The translations under genes and the position numbers were made by a program. From Streptomyces calvus (GTDB lineage Bacteria > Actinomycetota > Actinomycetes > Streptomycetales > Streptomycetaceae), in the NCBI RefSeq assembly GCF_006782915.1, contig NZ_VCNP01000043.1, forward strand, positions 186,001-250,000: DNA of 64,000 nt, read 5' to 3'. Numbering within the stretch: the first letter of the stretch is position 1; the number at the start of each line of letters is the position of its first letter. Under the pieces are notes generated by a model. That model did no database searches. It was not told the DNA's origin and saw nothing but the letters and a program-made list of their open reading frames with translations. Below are positions 25,381 through 33,091 of this stretch, piece after piece.

Positions 25381-26582
25381 GCCGATGTCTTGGCGGCTTC
25401 GGGAGCGGTCGACGCCCATCGATCGAGCTGCGCCGGAGACTTGAACGCCTTCGGCTGCCTGATGGACGTGTTGATCAGTTCGTACTGATCGAGAGCTTTA
25501 CGGCAGCGGTCGAACCACCACTGCTGGCGTGCTGTGCCGGGCTTGACGGAAGTAAGGGCGCGCAGCCACTCCATGAGGACAGCGACGTTGTGGGCCGCCG
25601 CTGCGGCAGGAAGCTCGCCGCGGTTGCTTGTGAAGGCGTCCAGCGCGAGCTTGCCGGCGCAGGCCGAGCAGAAGCAGACCGGAGCGTGGGCGCCACCGTA
25701 ACGCTTGGCGATCGTCTCGCCCAGGAAGAAGGCCATCAGGTCGGGGAAGAGAACGTGCGGTGACTGCACGGGGATGCTCTTGTTGGTCTGCGCTTTTTCG
25801 CCGGGGGCGATGATGTGCCGGTAGCGGCTGCTGGCGCCGAAGGCTGTGAAGGCGGCACCGAAGGCCAGGGCGCCGAATGCCGCGAGATCTGTGCGTAGCA
25901 GGGAAGCTCTGGGGACTTTTTCGATGACCTGCTTGAGATGACTTACGGCCTTGGCGTAACGGGCCAGGGGGTCCATCTGCCCGCCCAGCATGATGGCCTT
26001 CGGCCCCTTGATCATCCGCAGGTAGGCGATGAGCTGGCGGGTCGATTCCTCGTCGCGTAGCCAGGAGACATCAACCGGAGCGGCGAAGATCACCTCTGGA
26101 TCGTCGAGTTCCAGGACTCGTGTCACGGCGGCCCGGAGGGCATCGGAGTCCTCCCCCCTGATGTAGCCGGTGGGGGTCATAGGGAGCGTTGCTCCGGCGT
26201 CCCGCTGCTCGGCCAGAGACAGTTCCAGGGGATCGTCGAGGAAGAGCGTGGGCTCGGCGTCGTAGGGGAAGGGGTTCTCCTCGGTCGCGGCGCTGACCTC
26301 GTACACCGCCGGGTCGATCAGGAGCGGAGCGGCGTAGCCGTCCCGGTATCGCAGGGTGCCGGCCTTCTTCACGGCGTCGGTGCCACACAGGATGAGCCCA
26401 CTGCGTGCCAGGTCGACCTGCCCCTGGACGTAGCTGAGCCGGGCGGTGCTGACCTGGATCAGCATGCGGCCCTGCAGATTGTTCAGGCTGTCCGGCCGGT
26501 CTCGCGCACCCACAGCGTCGGGAGGCTCGGTCAGATCGGAGCGTGGACGAGGCAGCGGGGCGGAACGGTCGGTCATGGTCAC
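25350..26582 (-). CDS. Hypothetical protein with a TGT-like CxCxxC motif, partner of the HTH-peptidase
   Basis: 410 aa. Alternating beta/alpha stretches (DPEVIFAAPVDVSWL, GPKAIMLGGQMDPLARYAKA, LLRTDLAAFGALAFGAAF) suggest a TIM-barrel. Near residue 307 the motif VCFCSACAGK gives C-x-C-x2-C, followed some 27 residues later by HNVAVLMEWL, a layout like the zinc site and downstream His of tRNA-guanine transglycosylases and DpdA-like proteins. The resemblance is weak and needs a profile search. The GTG overlaps the stop of the HTH-ImmA/IrrE gene (GTGA); an ATG two codons later is the alternative. The two form a coupled pair. Confidence 0.7.
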   Translation of the reverse strand: MTMTDRSAPLPRPRSDLTEPPDAVGARDRPDSLNNLQGRMLIQVSTARLSYVQGQVDLARSGLILCGTDAVKKAGTLRYRDGYAAPLLIDPAVYEVSAATEENPFPYDAEPTLFLDDPLELSLAEQRDAGATLPMTPTGYIRGEDSDALRAAVTRVLELDDPEVIFAAPVDVSWLRDEESTRQLIAYLRMIKGPKAIMLGGQMDPLARYAKAVSHLKQVIEKVPRASLLRTDLAAFGALAFGAAFTAFGASSRYRHIIAPGEKAQTNKSIPVQSPHVLFPDLMAFFLGETIAKRYGGAHAPVCFCSACAGKLALDAFTSNRGELPAAAAAHNVAVLMEWLRALTSVKPGTARQQWWFDRCRKALDQYELINTSIRQPKAFKSPAQLDRWASTAPEAAKTSAQTAAAERRR

Positions 26583-27685
26583 CTTCGGAAGGCCGGGAAT
26601 GATGATGAACCGGCGCCCTCGACGTACAGGCGCTGGAAGTCTTCAGGAAGCAGGTGCGCGCAGGCAGCCGCATCCTCCAGAGTCATCTGGCGGTCGGTCA
26701 GCAAGGTGTGGACAAGGGCGGCGAGGCGCCGCGGCTGCTCGGGGGGGACATCAACAGGCTCCGCGGTCCGGTAGCCGAGCGCTGACATCTCGATCATCAG
26801 GGTGCGGTACTGCCACTCGCTGACAGCGTTGAGCGTTTGGGCACGGCGCAGCAGCGCACTCATGGAAACACCCCAAAGCCGCTTCAGCTCCGTCAGCCTG
26901 GCCAGATCGACGCGGTCGGAGAACGCCTGCCGGATATCGGAGGCAGGCATCAAGAACTCGGCAGCGAAGGCGTCGGCCTGCTTCTCCTGTGTTGACCCTG
27001 TGCCCGGCTCGTCATGCATCACAAGGTGACCCAGCTCGTGCGCGATGCTGAAGCGACGTCGGTCGCCCGGTGCCCGGGTGTTGACCAGGAGCAGAGGTTG
27101 CCCGCCTTCTGCCCACTGGCTTACGGCGTCCAACAGGTCGCTGTCCAGGTCGCGGGTGATTACCAGTGCGCCGGCATGCTCCAGCACCGCGACTATGTTG
27201 GGCACCGGACCGGGGGCCATGCACCACTCCCTGCGGACTCGCCGGGCAGCGTCCTTCGGGGTGGTGAGGTCATCCAGCGAGACCCTGAAGAAGTGTTGCG
27301 GGACTGGTGGCAATGCCGCTGCGGACGCCAGGCCGTTCAACTGAATCCGTGAGAGCGCCAAATGGGCGTGCACGCGCCGCAGAGCGGAAGCAGACAGAGC
27401 TGCTTTCTTGCGGTGGTGGACCAAACCCACTCCGATGCCGCTGACCTGCGGATCCAGGCACAGCAGCTCAGGAGGGTAGCCGAGCGCGGCTGCGTATAGC
27501 TCAAGACGCTCGCCAGTGACGACGAGACGACCAGCCTCGGCTCGGCTTACGTAGCCCTGAGAAACCGTAGTGCCACTCAGCGACGCCTTGGTCATAGCCG
27601 TGGCGACCTCAGCCTGCGTCAGCCCGCGGGACTCGCGCGCCAGCACGAGCATCCCGGGGTGCGCCCGCAGCTCAGCGATCGCCAT
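26579..27685 (-). CDS. XRE HTH fused to ImmA/IrrE metallopeptidase
   Basis: 368 aa. The N-terminal XRE HTH (LVLARESRGLTQAEVATAMT, VSQGYVSRAEAGR) is followed by a zinc peptidase domain with HExxH in RFSIAHELGHLVMH and a downstream acidic helix (EKQADAFAAEFLMPA), the full ImmA/IrrE signature. Such proteins cleave or sense partners such as repressors or antitoxins in mobile element induction, toxin-antitoxin and DNA damage responses. GAGGTGG lies 8 nt before the ATG. It is coupled to the CxCxxC protein downstream. An inverted repeat lies in its promoter. Confidence 0.9.
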   Translation of the reverse strand: MAIAELRAHPGMLVLARESRGLTQAEVATAMTKASLSGTTVSQGYVSRAEAGRLVVTGERLELYAAALGYPPELLCLDPQVSGIGVGLVHHRKKAALSASALRRVHAHLALSRIQLNGLASAAALPPVPQHFFRVSLDDLTTPKDAARRVRREWCMAPGPVPNIVAVLEHAGALVITRDLDSDLLDAVSQWAEGGQPLLLVNTRAPGDRRRFSIAHELGHLVMHDEPGTGSTQEKQADAFAAEFLMPASDIRQAFSDRVDLARLTELKRLWGVSMSALLRRAQTLNAVSEWQYRTLMIEMSALGYRTAEPVDVPPEQPRRLAALVHTLLTDRQMTLEDAAACAHLLPEDFQRLYVEGAGSSSFPAFRR

Positions 27686-27708
27686 ACACGACACCACCTC
27701 GTATCAGA

Positions 27709-27750
27709 CCTCGAAACAGTAGCACGAAATATTCCACGACTGATTCGAGG
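27709..27750. promoter_or_regulatory. Inverted repeat upstream of the HTH-ImmA/IrrE gene
   Basis: CCTCGAA and TTCGAGG arms lie 28 bp apart, enclosing an AT-rich stretch with ACGAAATATTCC. The symmetry and position just upstream suggest an autoregulatory operator overlapping the promoter. Confidence 0.5.
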
Positions 27751-27925
27751 CCCTGAGCCCCCTCCGTAAATCTCGACGTGCGGCGGACCCCCCGTGTGCT
27801 GCATCCGTTCCCTCCAGGGCCGGGCGGGGGCTTTGGAGATGCCGTCGCGCGTGACACCAGGAGTAGCGTGGGAGCTGCGGAACGGAGTCCCGTCGTCGCA
27901 CCGGCCCTACAGACGGGTGGTCATC

Positions 27926-28408
27926 ATGACCAGCTCGGATACACCACCTGTTCCCCGGCGCCTGCCCAGTGGCGTCCACGAGGCCGTGCGACCGGGATCT
28001 GCGCTTCTCCGGCTGGAGACGACCGAATCACGCAAAGGCGTCCTCGACGGCGCGTGGTGGCCGCGCTCGCGCGACATCGGCGCCGAGCTGCCCGCCCTGT
28101 TGAGTGCCCTCGTCGCCCACCTCGGCCCCGTGTCCCGTGTGGGGCTGGATGCCTCCGCCTGGGAGGGTCTCCCGACGCGTATCGTCGTGGACGACCACGT
28201 GGTGCACATCGACTCCTTCCCGGTCGGTGACGACACGGTCCTGATCACCCGGGGCGACCGGGACATCTTCTCGCTGCTGGTCGTCCCGCCCGACGCGGCA
28301 CCGGATGCCGCACGTGCCGCGATGGCCCAGGCGGTCCGGGTGGACAACGTCAGCGACGCGGAACAGATCCTCATCGACACCGGGAGCGGGCGTGGTCCTG
28401 TGGGCTGA
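27926..28408 (+). CDS. DUF5994 family protein, copy 1
   Basis: 160 aa. The family core is GVLDGAWWPRSRDIGAELPA, followed by a beta-rich half ending LLVVPPDAAPDAARAAM. I recognise it as DUF5994, a Streptomyces family of unknown function. Two relatives follow within 3.5 kb on the other strand, one fused to a PP2C phosphatase, so a link to STAS/PP2C signalling is inferred. A long N-terminal extension is possible but unsupported; the chosen ATG follows GGTGGTCATC, a weak site. Confidence 0.82.
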   Translation: MTSSDTPPVPRRLPSGVHEAVRPGSALLRLETTESRKGVLDGAWWPRSRDIGAELPALLSALVAHLGPVSRVGLDASAWEGLPTRIVVDDHVVHIDSFPVGDDTVLITRGDRDIFSLLVVPPDAAPDAARAAMAQAVRVDNVSDAEQILIDTGSGRGPVG

Positions 28409-28501
28409 CGGGGCGGCGCGGGGCGCGACCGGCGTACGGCTTGACCGGCGCATCAGCGCTCTCCGTCCGGTGGCCCGTTCCCTGGGGTGCTTCTGTCGAC
28501 G

Positions 28502-28849
28502 TCAGGCCCGCTGAGGGCGCGCCCCTCCCGGCCTCATCGGGTAGAGCAGACCGTCGGAGCCCGTGTCCATGAGCAGTCGTTCGGTCTGCGGGGAGGGGTG
28601 GTGCAGCAGGAGGAACGCCTGGGCCTCGGCGGCATGCTCCGACACGTCGAGGAAGACGCGCAGGCCGCTGTCGTCACAGCGGTCGACGGTGGTCAGATCG
28701 ACGTCGATGAGGGTGATCCCGTCCCGCAGACACTGCTCCAGAGCGGCGCGCACCCGGGGCGCGGTGACGGGGTCGATCACACCGGCCAAGGTGACCAGGG
28801 CCCGCGCGCCCCGGTCGTGCCGGTAGATGTTCAGCCGCGGAAGAGTCAT
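28502..28849 (-). CDS. STAS-domain anti-sigma factor antagonist
   Basis: 115 aa. The single STAS domain has ARALVTLAGVIDPVTAPRVR and LIDVDLTTVDRCDDSGLRVF, where the Ser of DDSGL is the phosphorylation site of the RsbV/SpoIIAA family. Such proteins bind RsbW-type kinases and release sigma factors when dephosphorylated by PP2C enzymes. The start overlaps the stop of the upstream membrane protein (ATGA), itself next to a PP2C gene. Confidence 0.93.
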   Translation of the reverse strand: MTLPRLNIYRHDRGARALVTLAGVIDPVTAPRVRAALEQCLRDGITLIDVDLTTVDRCDDSGLRVFLDVSEHAAEAQAFLLLHHPSPQTERLLMDTGSDGLLYPMRPGGARPQRA

Positions 28850-29154
28850 GACGCCTCGGTTCGGATGCTCGGATCCTCGGGTGCTCCAGAGCCTGCGTCC
28901 ACGCCCCGTGCTCGCGTCGTCTCGGGCCGGCTGGGCGGTGGGGATGGGCGGCCGGTTGGCCGGTCGGATGCCCGGATGCCGGCCCATGGTGCGGGGTGCG
29001 GCTGGGGCGCGCCCCGGCCCCGGCGACCGGGCCGGGGAGTGCTGTACCGGTATGCCGCGATCCTGTCGGCGTGCTGGAGCCCGAGCCGGTGGATCACGTA
29101 TGCCGCCACTGCGACGAGGACCAGGAAAGCGATGGCCGTCAGGAAGGCGTTCAC
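28846..29154 (-). CDS. Small single-pass membrane protein
   Basis: 102 aa. One N-terminal membrane helix (AFLTAIAFLVLVAVAAYVIHRLG) is followed by a disordered Pro/Arg/Ser-rich tail. GAGGTGG lies 5 nt before the chosen GTG; an earlier GTG adds three codons. It lies between the PP2C-DUF5994 gene and the STAS gene and overlaps the latter by four bases, so it is part of the operon. Function unknown. Confidence 0.75.
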   Translation of the reverse strand: MNAFLTAIAFLVLVAVAAYVIHRLGLQHADRIAAYRYSTPRPGRRGRGAPQPHPAPWAGIRASDRPTGRPSPPPSRPETTRARGVDAGSGAPEDPSIRTEAS

Positions 29155-29164
29155 GGCGGCCACC

Positions 29165-30784
29165 TCACATACCGATGATCAGCCGGCTGGCCGGCCCTGG
29201 CGGACCGGTCTGTTCGGTGACGGCCGCGGCCACCGCCGAGGCGCCGCCCTCGGACTCCCCTGCCTCGTCCGGGTCCAGTGCCTGGCCGGCGGGGTAGACG
29301 GCGTGCCGGGCCGCTTCCGCGGCGATGAGCGCGCTCGCGGTCAGGAGCGGGCCGTCGTCGTCGGATACGGCTGCCATCAGACGGGCCGCCGACTGCGCCC
29401 CGGTCTCGGGCGGAACAACGAGGAGATCCCAGCGGCTGGTGCCGTAGGAGAGCAGCAGCAGCTTGTGCGGGTCGATCTCCGACGTGAACCAGCCGACCTT
29501 GACGATGTGCCCGCTCACCGGAATCTTGCGGGGGATGACCGGCCAGTGCTCCGGGTTGACGGCGATACGGGTGATGTGGCCCCACAGGGGGTCCAACAGG
29601 TCGGTGAGCGCCGGCAGTTCACTCAGCAGGTCCCGGGACCGTGGCCACCAGGCTCCGTCCAAAAGCCCGCGGGAGGCGCCGTCGGTCTTCAGCGCGAGAC
29701 GCGCGGCTGGGGCTGCGACGGGCTCGGGGTGCGGCAGGGTGGGGTACAACTCCTCCCCGCCGCTCTTGTGTTCCTCGACCACTCCGTCGGTGAAGCAGAG
29801 GATTCGGTCACCGGGCACCAGCCCCAGTTCGCTCACCCGAGGCTCCGAACCGCCCAGGCCGACGGGAAGGGTCGTCGGGACGACCAGACGCTGTGCGACG
29901 CGGTGGTCGCGGACGAGGATCGGCGGCGGGTGCCCGGCGTTGACCCACTGCACCCGCCCCGTCGTCGTGTCCACCTGCAGCATCTGCGCGGTGACGAAAT
30001 GCTCGGGACCGAACTGCTCGGCCACGGCGCGGTCCATGAACGCGTAGATCTCCGACAGTCCGATGCCGGAGCGGCGGGCATGGCGGTAGGCGCCGATGGC
30101 CACGGTGGCCATCGTGGCCGCGTCCAGCCCGTGCCCCATCGCGTCGATCATGACCACGTGGAGGGCATCGCCGTTCAGCGCGTAGTCGAAGCTGTCGCCG
30201 CCCACGTCGTAGGCGGGTTCCAGGATCCCGGCCACGGCGACCCGGGGCATGATCATGGCCAGAGGTGGCAGCAGCGACCACTGGATCTCCGCGGCGACGC
30301 TCATCCCCTCATCGCGTCGGACGTCGAAGAACAGGTCGGAGTAGCCGTGCTTGGTCACCAGAAGGTCGGCCACCAGGCCGGAGATTCTGAGCAGCAGGCG
30401 GCGGTCGTCGTCATCGACGCTGTCCAGCGTCACCGCCATGACCCCCACCTGGTCACCGCCGTCCAGGAGGGGCAGATGGACCCGGATGCCGTCCTGCTCG
30501 GGCACCTCCACGGGGACCGCGTCGAGAAAGCAGCGGCCCGCCTCGGAGTCGTCGATCACCTGCGGTTCCCCGCCGCTGAGGCCCTCCCCGGGCAGCGGTA
30601 CGAGCACCAACTGGCCGTAGTCCTGCAACAGCACCTGCGGACGGCGGCCACCGAGCCGGTCCACCACGTCGGCGACCAGGGGCCCGATGAGATGGGGTGG
30701 GAGTTCGTGCGCGCTGTCCAGGATCTTTCCGAGGAGCGCTTCCCCGAAGCTTTCGGACCGGTCCGGGCGCCGTCCTGCCGTCAT
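29165..30784 (-). CDS. PP2C-type (SpoIIE/RsbU) phosphatase fused to DUF5994
   Basis: 539 aa. Residues about 1-160 are GAF-like. The PP2C domain starts at AAEIQWSLLPPLA and has YDVGGDSFDYA and IDAMGHGLDAA metal/catalytic motifs, then NAGHPPPIL and ILCFTDGVVEEHK. At that point the family normally continues for about 50 residues to a DDATLL-type motif. Here the sequence instead changes to LKTDGASRGLLDGAWWPRSR, a complete DUF5994 domain ending LLVVPPETGAQSAARLM. The C-terminal metal-binding Asp motif of PP2C is therefore missing. The ATG has GGAAGG 7 nt upstream. Activity is uncertain. Confidence 0.9.
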   Translation of the reverse strand: MTAGRRPDRSESFGEALLGKILDSAHELPPHLIGPLVADVVDRLGGRRPQVLLQDYGQLVLVPLPGEGLSGGEPQVIDDSEAGRCFLDAVPVEVPEQDGIRVHLPLLDGGDQVGVMAVTLDSVDDDDRRLLLRISGLVADLLVTKHGYSDLFFDVRRDEGMSVAAEIQWSLLPPLAMIMPRVAVAGILEPAYDVGGDSFDYALNGDALHVVMIDAMGHGLDAATMATVAIGAYRHARRSGIGLSEIYAFMDRAVAEQFGPEHFVTAQMLQVDTTTGRVQWVNAGHPPPILVRDHRVAQRLVVPTTLPVGLGGSEPRVSELGLVPGDRILCFTDGVVEEHKSGGEELYPTLPHPEPVAAPAARLALKTDGASRGLLDGAWWPRSRDLLSELPALTDLLDPLWGHITRIAVNPEHWPVIPRKIPVSGHIVKVGWFTSEIDPHKLLLLSYGTSRWDLLVVPPETGAQSAARLMAAVSDDDGPLLTASALIAAEAARHAVYPAGQALDPDEAGESEGGASAVAAAVTEQTGPPGPASRLIIGM

Positions 30785-30890
30785 CCCGTCACCTTCCGCG
30801 GTCACGTTTCGGGCGGGGGCGGGCCCGGATGACAAAGGATGTGTCGGTGCCATGGCTCCATCATGCGGTCGTGGATGCCCGTCCCGCCGG

Positions 30891-31427
30891 TCAGGCGGAG
30901 TCGGCCGGGCTGCTCACCTGGGTCCGGCTCCTCCTTCCGACTCCCGTGCGTCCTGTCCGTCGGGGCCGCTCTCGGCGAGTGCCAGCAGGCGCGGAGCCGA
31001 CAGTGGGTTCGCGGGGTCGGAAGCAGCGGTCAGCAACCGGGTGGCCACTCGGGCCGGCTCGTCCGGGGGGGATCACCAGCAGTTCCCAGCTCCCCACGGT
31101 GCCGCAGTCCACGGTGATGGCATGTGCCTCGGCGGCGGAATCGGTCAGCACCACCTCGATCACGTGGCCGGGAGCCATCACCTCCTGCGGGGCATCGGGC
31201 CAGGCGGCCGTTTCCACGGTCACGCGGGTGACGGTGCCGATGCCCGGATCCAAGGAGCCGACCAGCGCGGGCAGCTCCAGTTCCAGTGCGTCGCAAAGCG
31301 GCCACCATGCGCCGTCCAGCGGGCCATGGCTGACACCTGGCATGAGGCGCAGCCGGGGCATGGGCATCCGGTAGGAGTGTCCGTCATCGGGCACCGCACC
31401 TTCGGCGGGCTCTGTGGTGATGTTCAT
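30891..31427 (-). CDS. DUF5994 protein, copy 3, frameshifted near the C-terminus
   Basis: As read, 178 aa. The first 125 residues are a normal DUF5994 (PLDGAWWPLCDALELELPAL, SWELLVIPPG). In a run of seven G/C bases (31065-31071) the frame that matches the paralogues changes. One base fewer gives IPPDEPARVATRLLTAASDP, closely matching the fused copy, and would stop at 30914 after about 170 codons. The as-read tail (RAGPSGHPVADRCFRPRE) is unlike the family. The run may be a sequencing error, a slippage site or a real loss. Confidence 0.8.
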   Translation of the reverse strand: MNITTEPAEGAVPDDGHSYRMPMPRLRLMPGVSHGPLDGAWWPLCDALELELPALVGSLDPGIGTVTRVTVETAAWPDAPQEVMAPGHVIEVVLTDSAAEAHAITVDCGTVGSWELLVIPPGRAGPSGHPVADRCFRPREPTVGSAPAGTRRERPRRTGRTGVGRRSRTQVSSPADSA

Positions 31428-31664
31428 CGTGCGATTCCGTTCCGGGCCGTGCGGTTTCCGGCTGCCCGTGTCTGTCGCTCGCCGGGCACGGCGCCGCCGT
31501 CATCGTGCGCCCGGAAGTTCTCGGTATGTCTCAGATTACTCCGGCTGTGGCAGGCGGCGTGGCAGGCGGCCATCGCACTGCCACATCATCGGCGTGCCAA
31601 GGGCTGTCCTTCGGCGGACAAGGTCAGCACGCAGGGGGCGAGGGGGCCGGGCAGGCCGATGACC

Positions 31665-32555
31665 TCACCCATGTTCTGCCAGCCCCAGGACGAGAAGGCG
31701 GCTCGTGTTCCCCGGTCGGCAGGATGAAGCAGGGTGACCCCGAGGGAGGTCTGTGAGGAGGCGCTGTTGCAGGCGGTGGGCGATGTCGCGGTGCTGTGCG
31801 TGCGGATGGGCCACGACCTGGGTCAGGAGGACGAACCGCGTGCAGGAGGTGAGCCGCTGGATGATCTCCTGGAGTGTTCCGCCGCCCTGTCGGCCGTCGG
31901 AACCGTCAGAGCCCACCGGAAAACCGAAGGCGCAACCGACCAGCACCGTCGTCTCGGCGACCAGCAGGGCGAAGCCGGGGCGGTGGGCGGTGGCCGCCAA
32001 GCGGTGCAGGAAGTCTCCGCGGTCGTGGTATGCCGCTCCGAAGGTGCCCGCGACGGACTCCGCAGCCAGGTCGGCGATGTCCTCGCGCTTGTCTTCTGCC
32101 TGCCAGCGGGTCAGCCGGCGAAGGCGGATACCGGCCCAGAGGACCGGCTGGTCCAGCCGACGAGCGGGGTCCTCGGGCGCCCGCGTCGCGGTACTCATGT
32201 GGTCGCTGGATGCGGTGGGCGGCACGGGACTCACGGGGGCCGTAAGGAGCAGTGAAGTCGATCCGGTGGCGTCGAGGAGCCGGGCGATCTGAGCGCACGG
32301 ATGGTGCAGCCGCAGGCGGGCGTGGACCCGGCCGGCGCGCCGTGCTGCCGACAGGAGGACGTCCAAGCCCCGGGCGTCGCAGGAGCCGACCATGGTCAGG
32401 TCGATGTCGATCTCGGTGACGCCGTCCAGCAGACACTGCTCCACTGCGGCCCGTAGCAGCGGCGTCGTGGTCGGCCCGATGTCGCCGACAAGCGTGACGA
32501 GCGTTCGCTCTCCTCGGTTTCGCCGATGGATGTCCAGCCGGGAAAAGGCCGTCAC
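31665..32555 (-). CDS. STAS domain fused to GNAT-like domain, C-terminus frameshifted
   Basis: As read, 296 aa. Residues 1-115 are a STAS domain (RTLVTLVGDIGPTTTPLLRA, EIDIDLTMVGSCDARGLDVL; the usual phospho-Ser is replaced by Ala in CDARGL). Residues about 140-280 resemble a GNAT acetyltransferase (LLVAETTVLVGCAFGFPVG, RFVLLTQVVAHPHAQHRDIA). The last residues as read (ASSCRPGNTSRLLVLGLAEHG) are out of frame. Removing one base of CCCC at 31738-31741 restores ADRGTRAAFSSWGWQNMGEV, a typical GNAT ending, with a stop at 31586. GGAGAGAC precedes the GTG. Confidence 0.78.
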   Translation of the reverse strand: MTAFSRLDIHRRNRGERTLVTLVGDIGPTTTPLLRAAVEQCLLDGVTEIDIDLTMVGSCDARGLDVLLSAARRAGRVHARLRLHHPCAQIARLLDATGSTSLLLTAPVSPVPPTASSDHMSTATRAPEDPARRLDQPVLWAGIRLRRLTRWQAEDKREDIADLAAESVAGTFGAAYHDRGDFLHRLAATAHRPGFALLVAETTVLVGCAFGFPVGSDGSDGRQGGGTLQEIIQRLTSCTRFVLLTQVVAHPHAQHRDIAHRLQQRLLTDLPRGHPASSCRPGNTSRLLVLGLAEHG

Positions 32556-33091
32556 GTCTCTCCTCGGCGGGGTTGCGGACCCGCGCGGGTGCTCGGCGCG
32601 GTTCCTGCCGTGATGAGCTTGCGCTGAGTTGCTTCGACCGCGGCGGACATGGTGCCGACCCGTCTCCGTGCCGGCCACAGGGGCGGCCCGGATTCACTCG
32701 TCTCTCGCCGAGGACGACCCGGCATGCGCCGGAGTACGTGATGCCCTCGGTACTTCAACCGTACGTCGGCCGCAACCGGAAGCGGCTGCGTCGAAGGATG
32801 CGCACCTCACAGCCGAGGGTCGGCAGGGTAAGAGCAGGGGCGCCAGCCCATCCCTGCCCTGTCGAGGCAGGTGCGCAGGATGCGCGCCGACTCTGGACCA
32901 GCACCGGCCGCGCGCAGCCCCGTGAACACAGCACAGCGCTGCCGCCCGCGTTCGAAGCCGGACGGCAGTGCGGGTGGACGAATCGAATGCCAGCTCATTT
33001 CCGAACCCGCACGCGACGCGACCTCCGCTCACCGGGTCTCCGAACCCCTCCGAGCGAAACATCCCACGCCAGAAGGATTTGCTCCCTAACT
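32556..33091. other. Intergenic, no gene seen
   Basis: Holds the promoter side of the STAS-GNAT gene and the left flank of the IS element. No frame on either strand has good bias or a supported start. It could contain remains of an older gene but none is recognisable. Confidence 0.4.

Noticed and set aside
26579..27685. A classical toxin-antitoxin pair with the downstream gene
   Set aside because: The downstream protein is 410 aa without toxin motifs. A regulatory or defence pairing is kept as a hypothesis instead.
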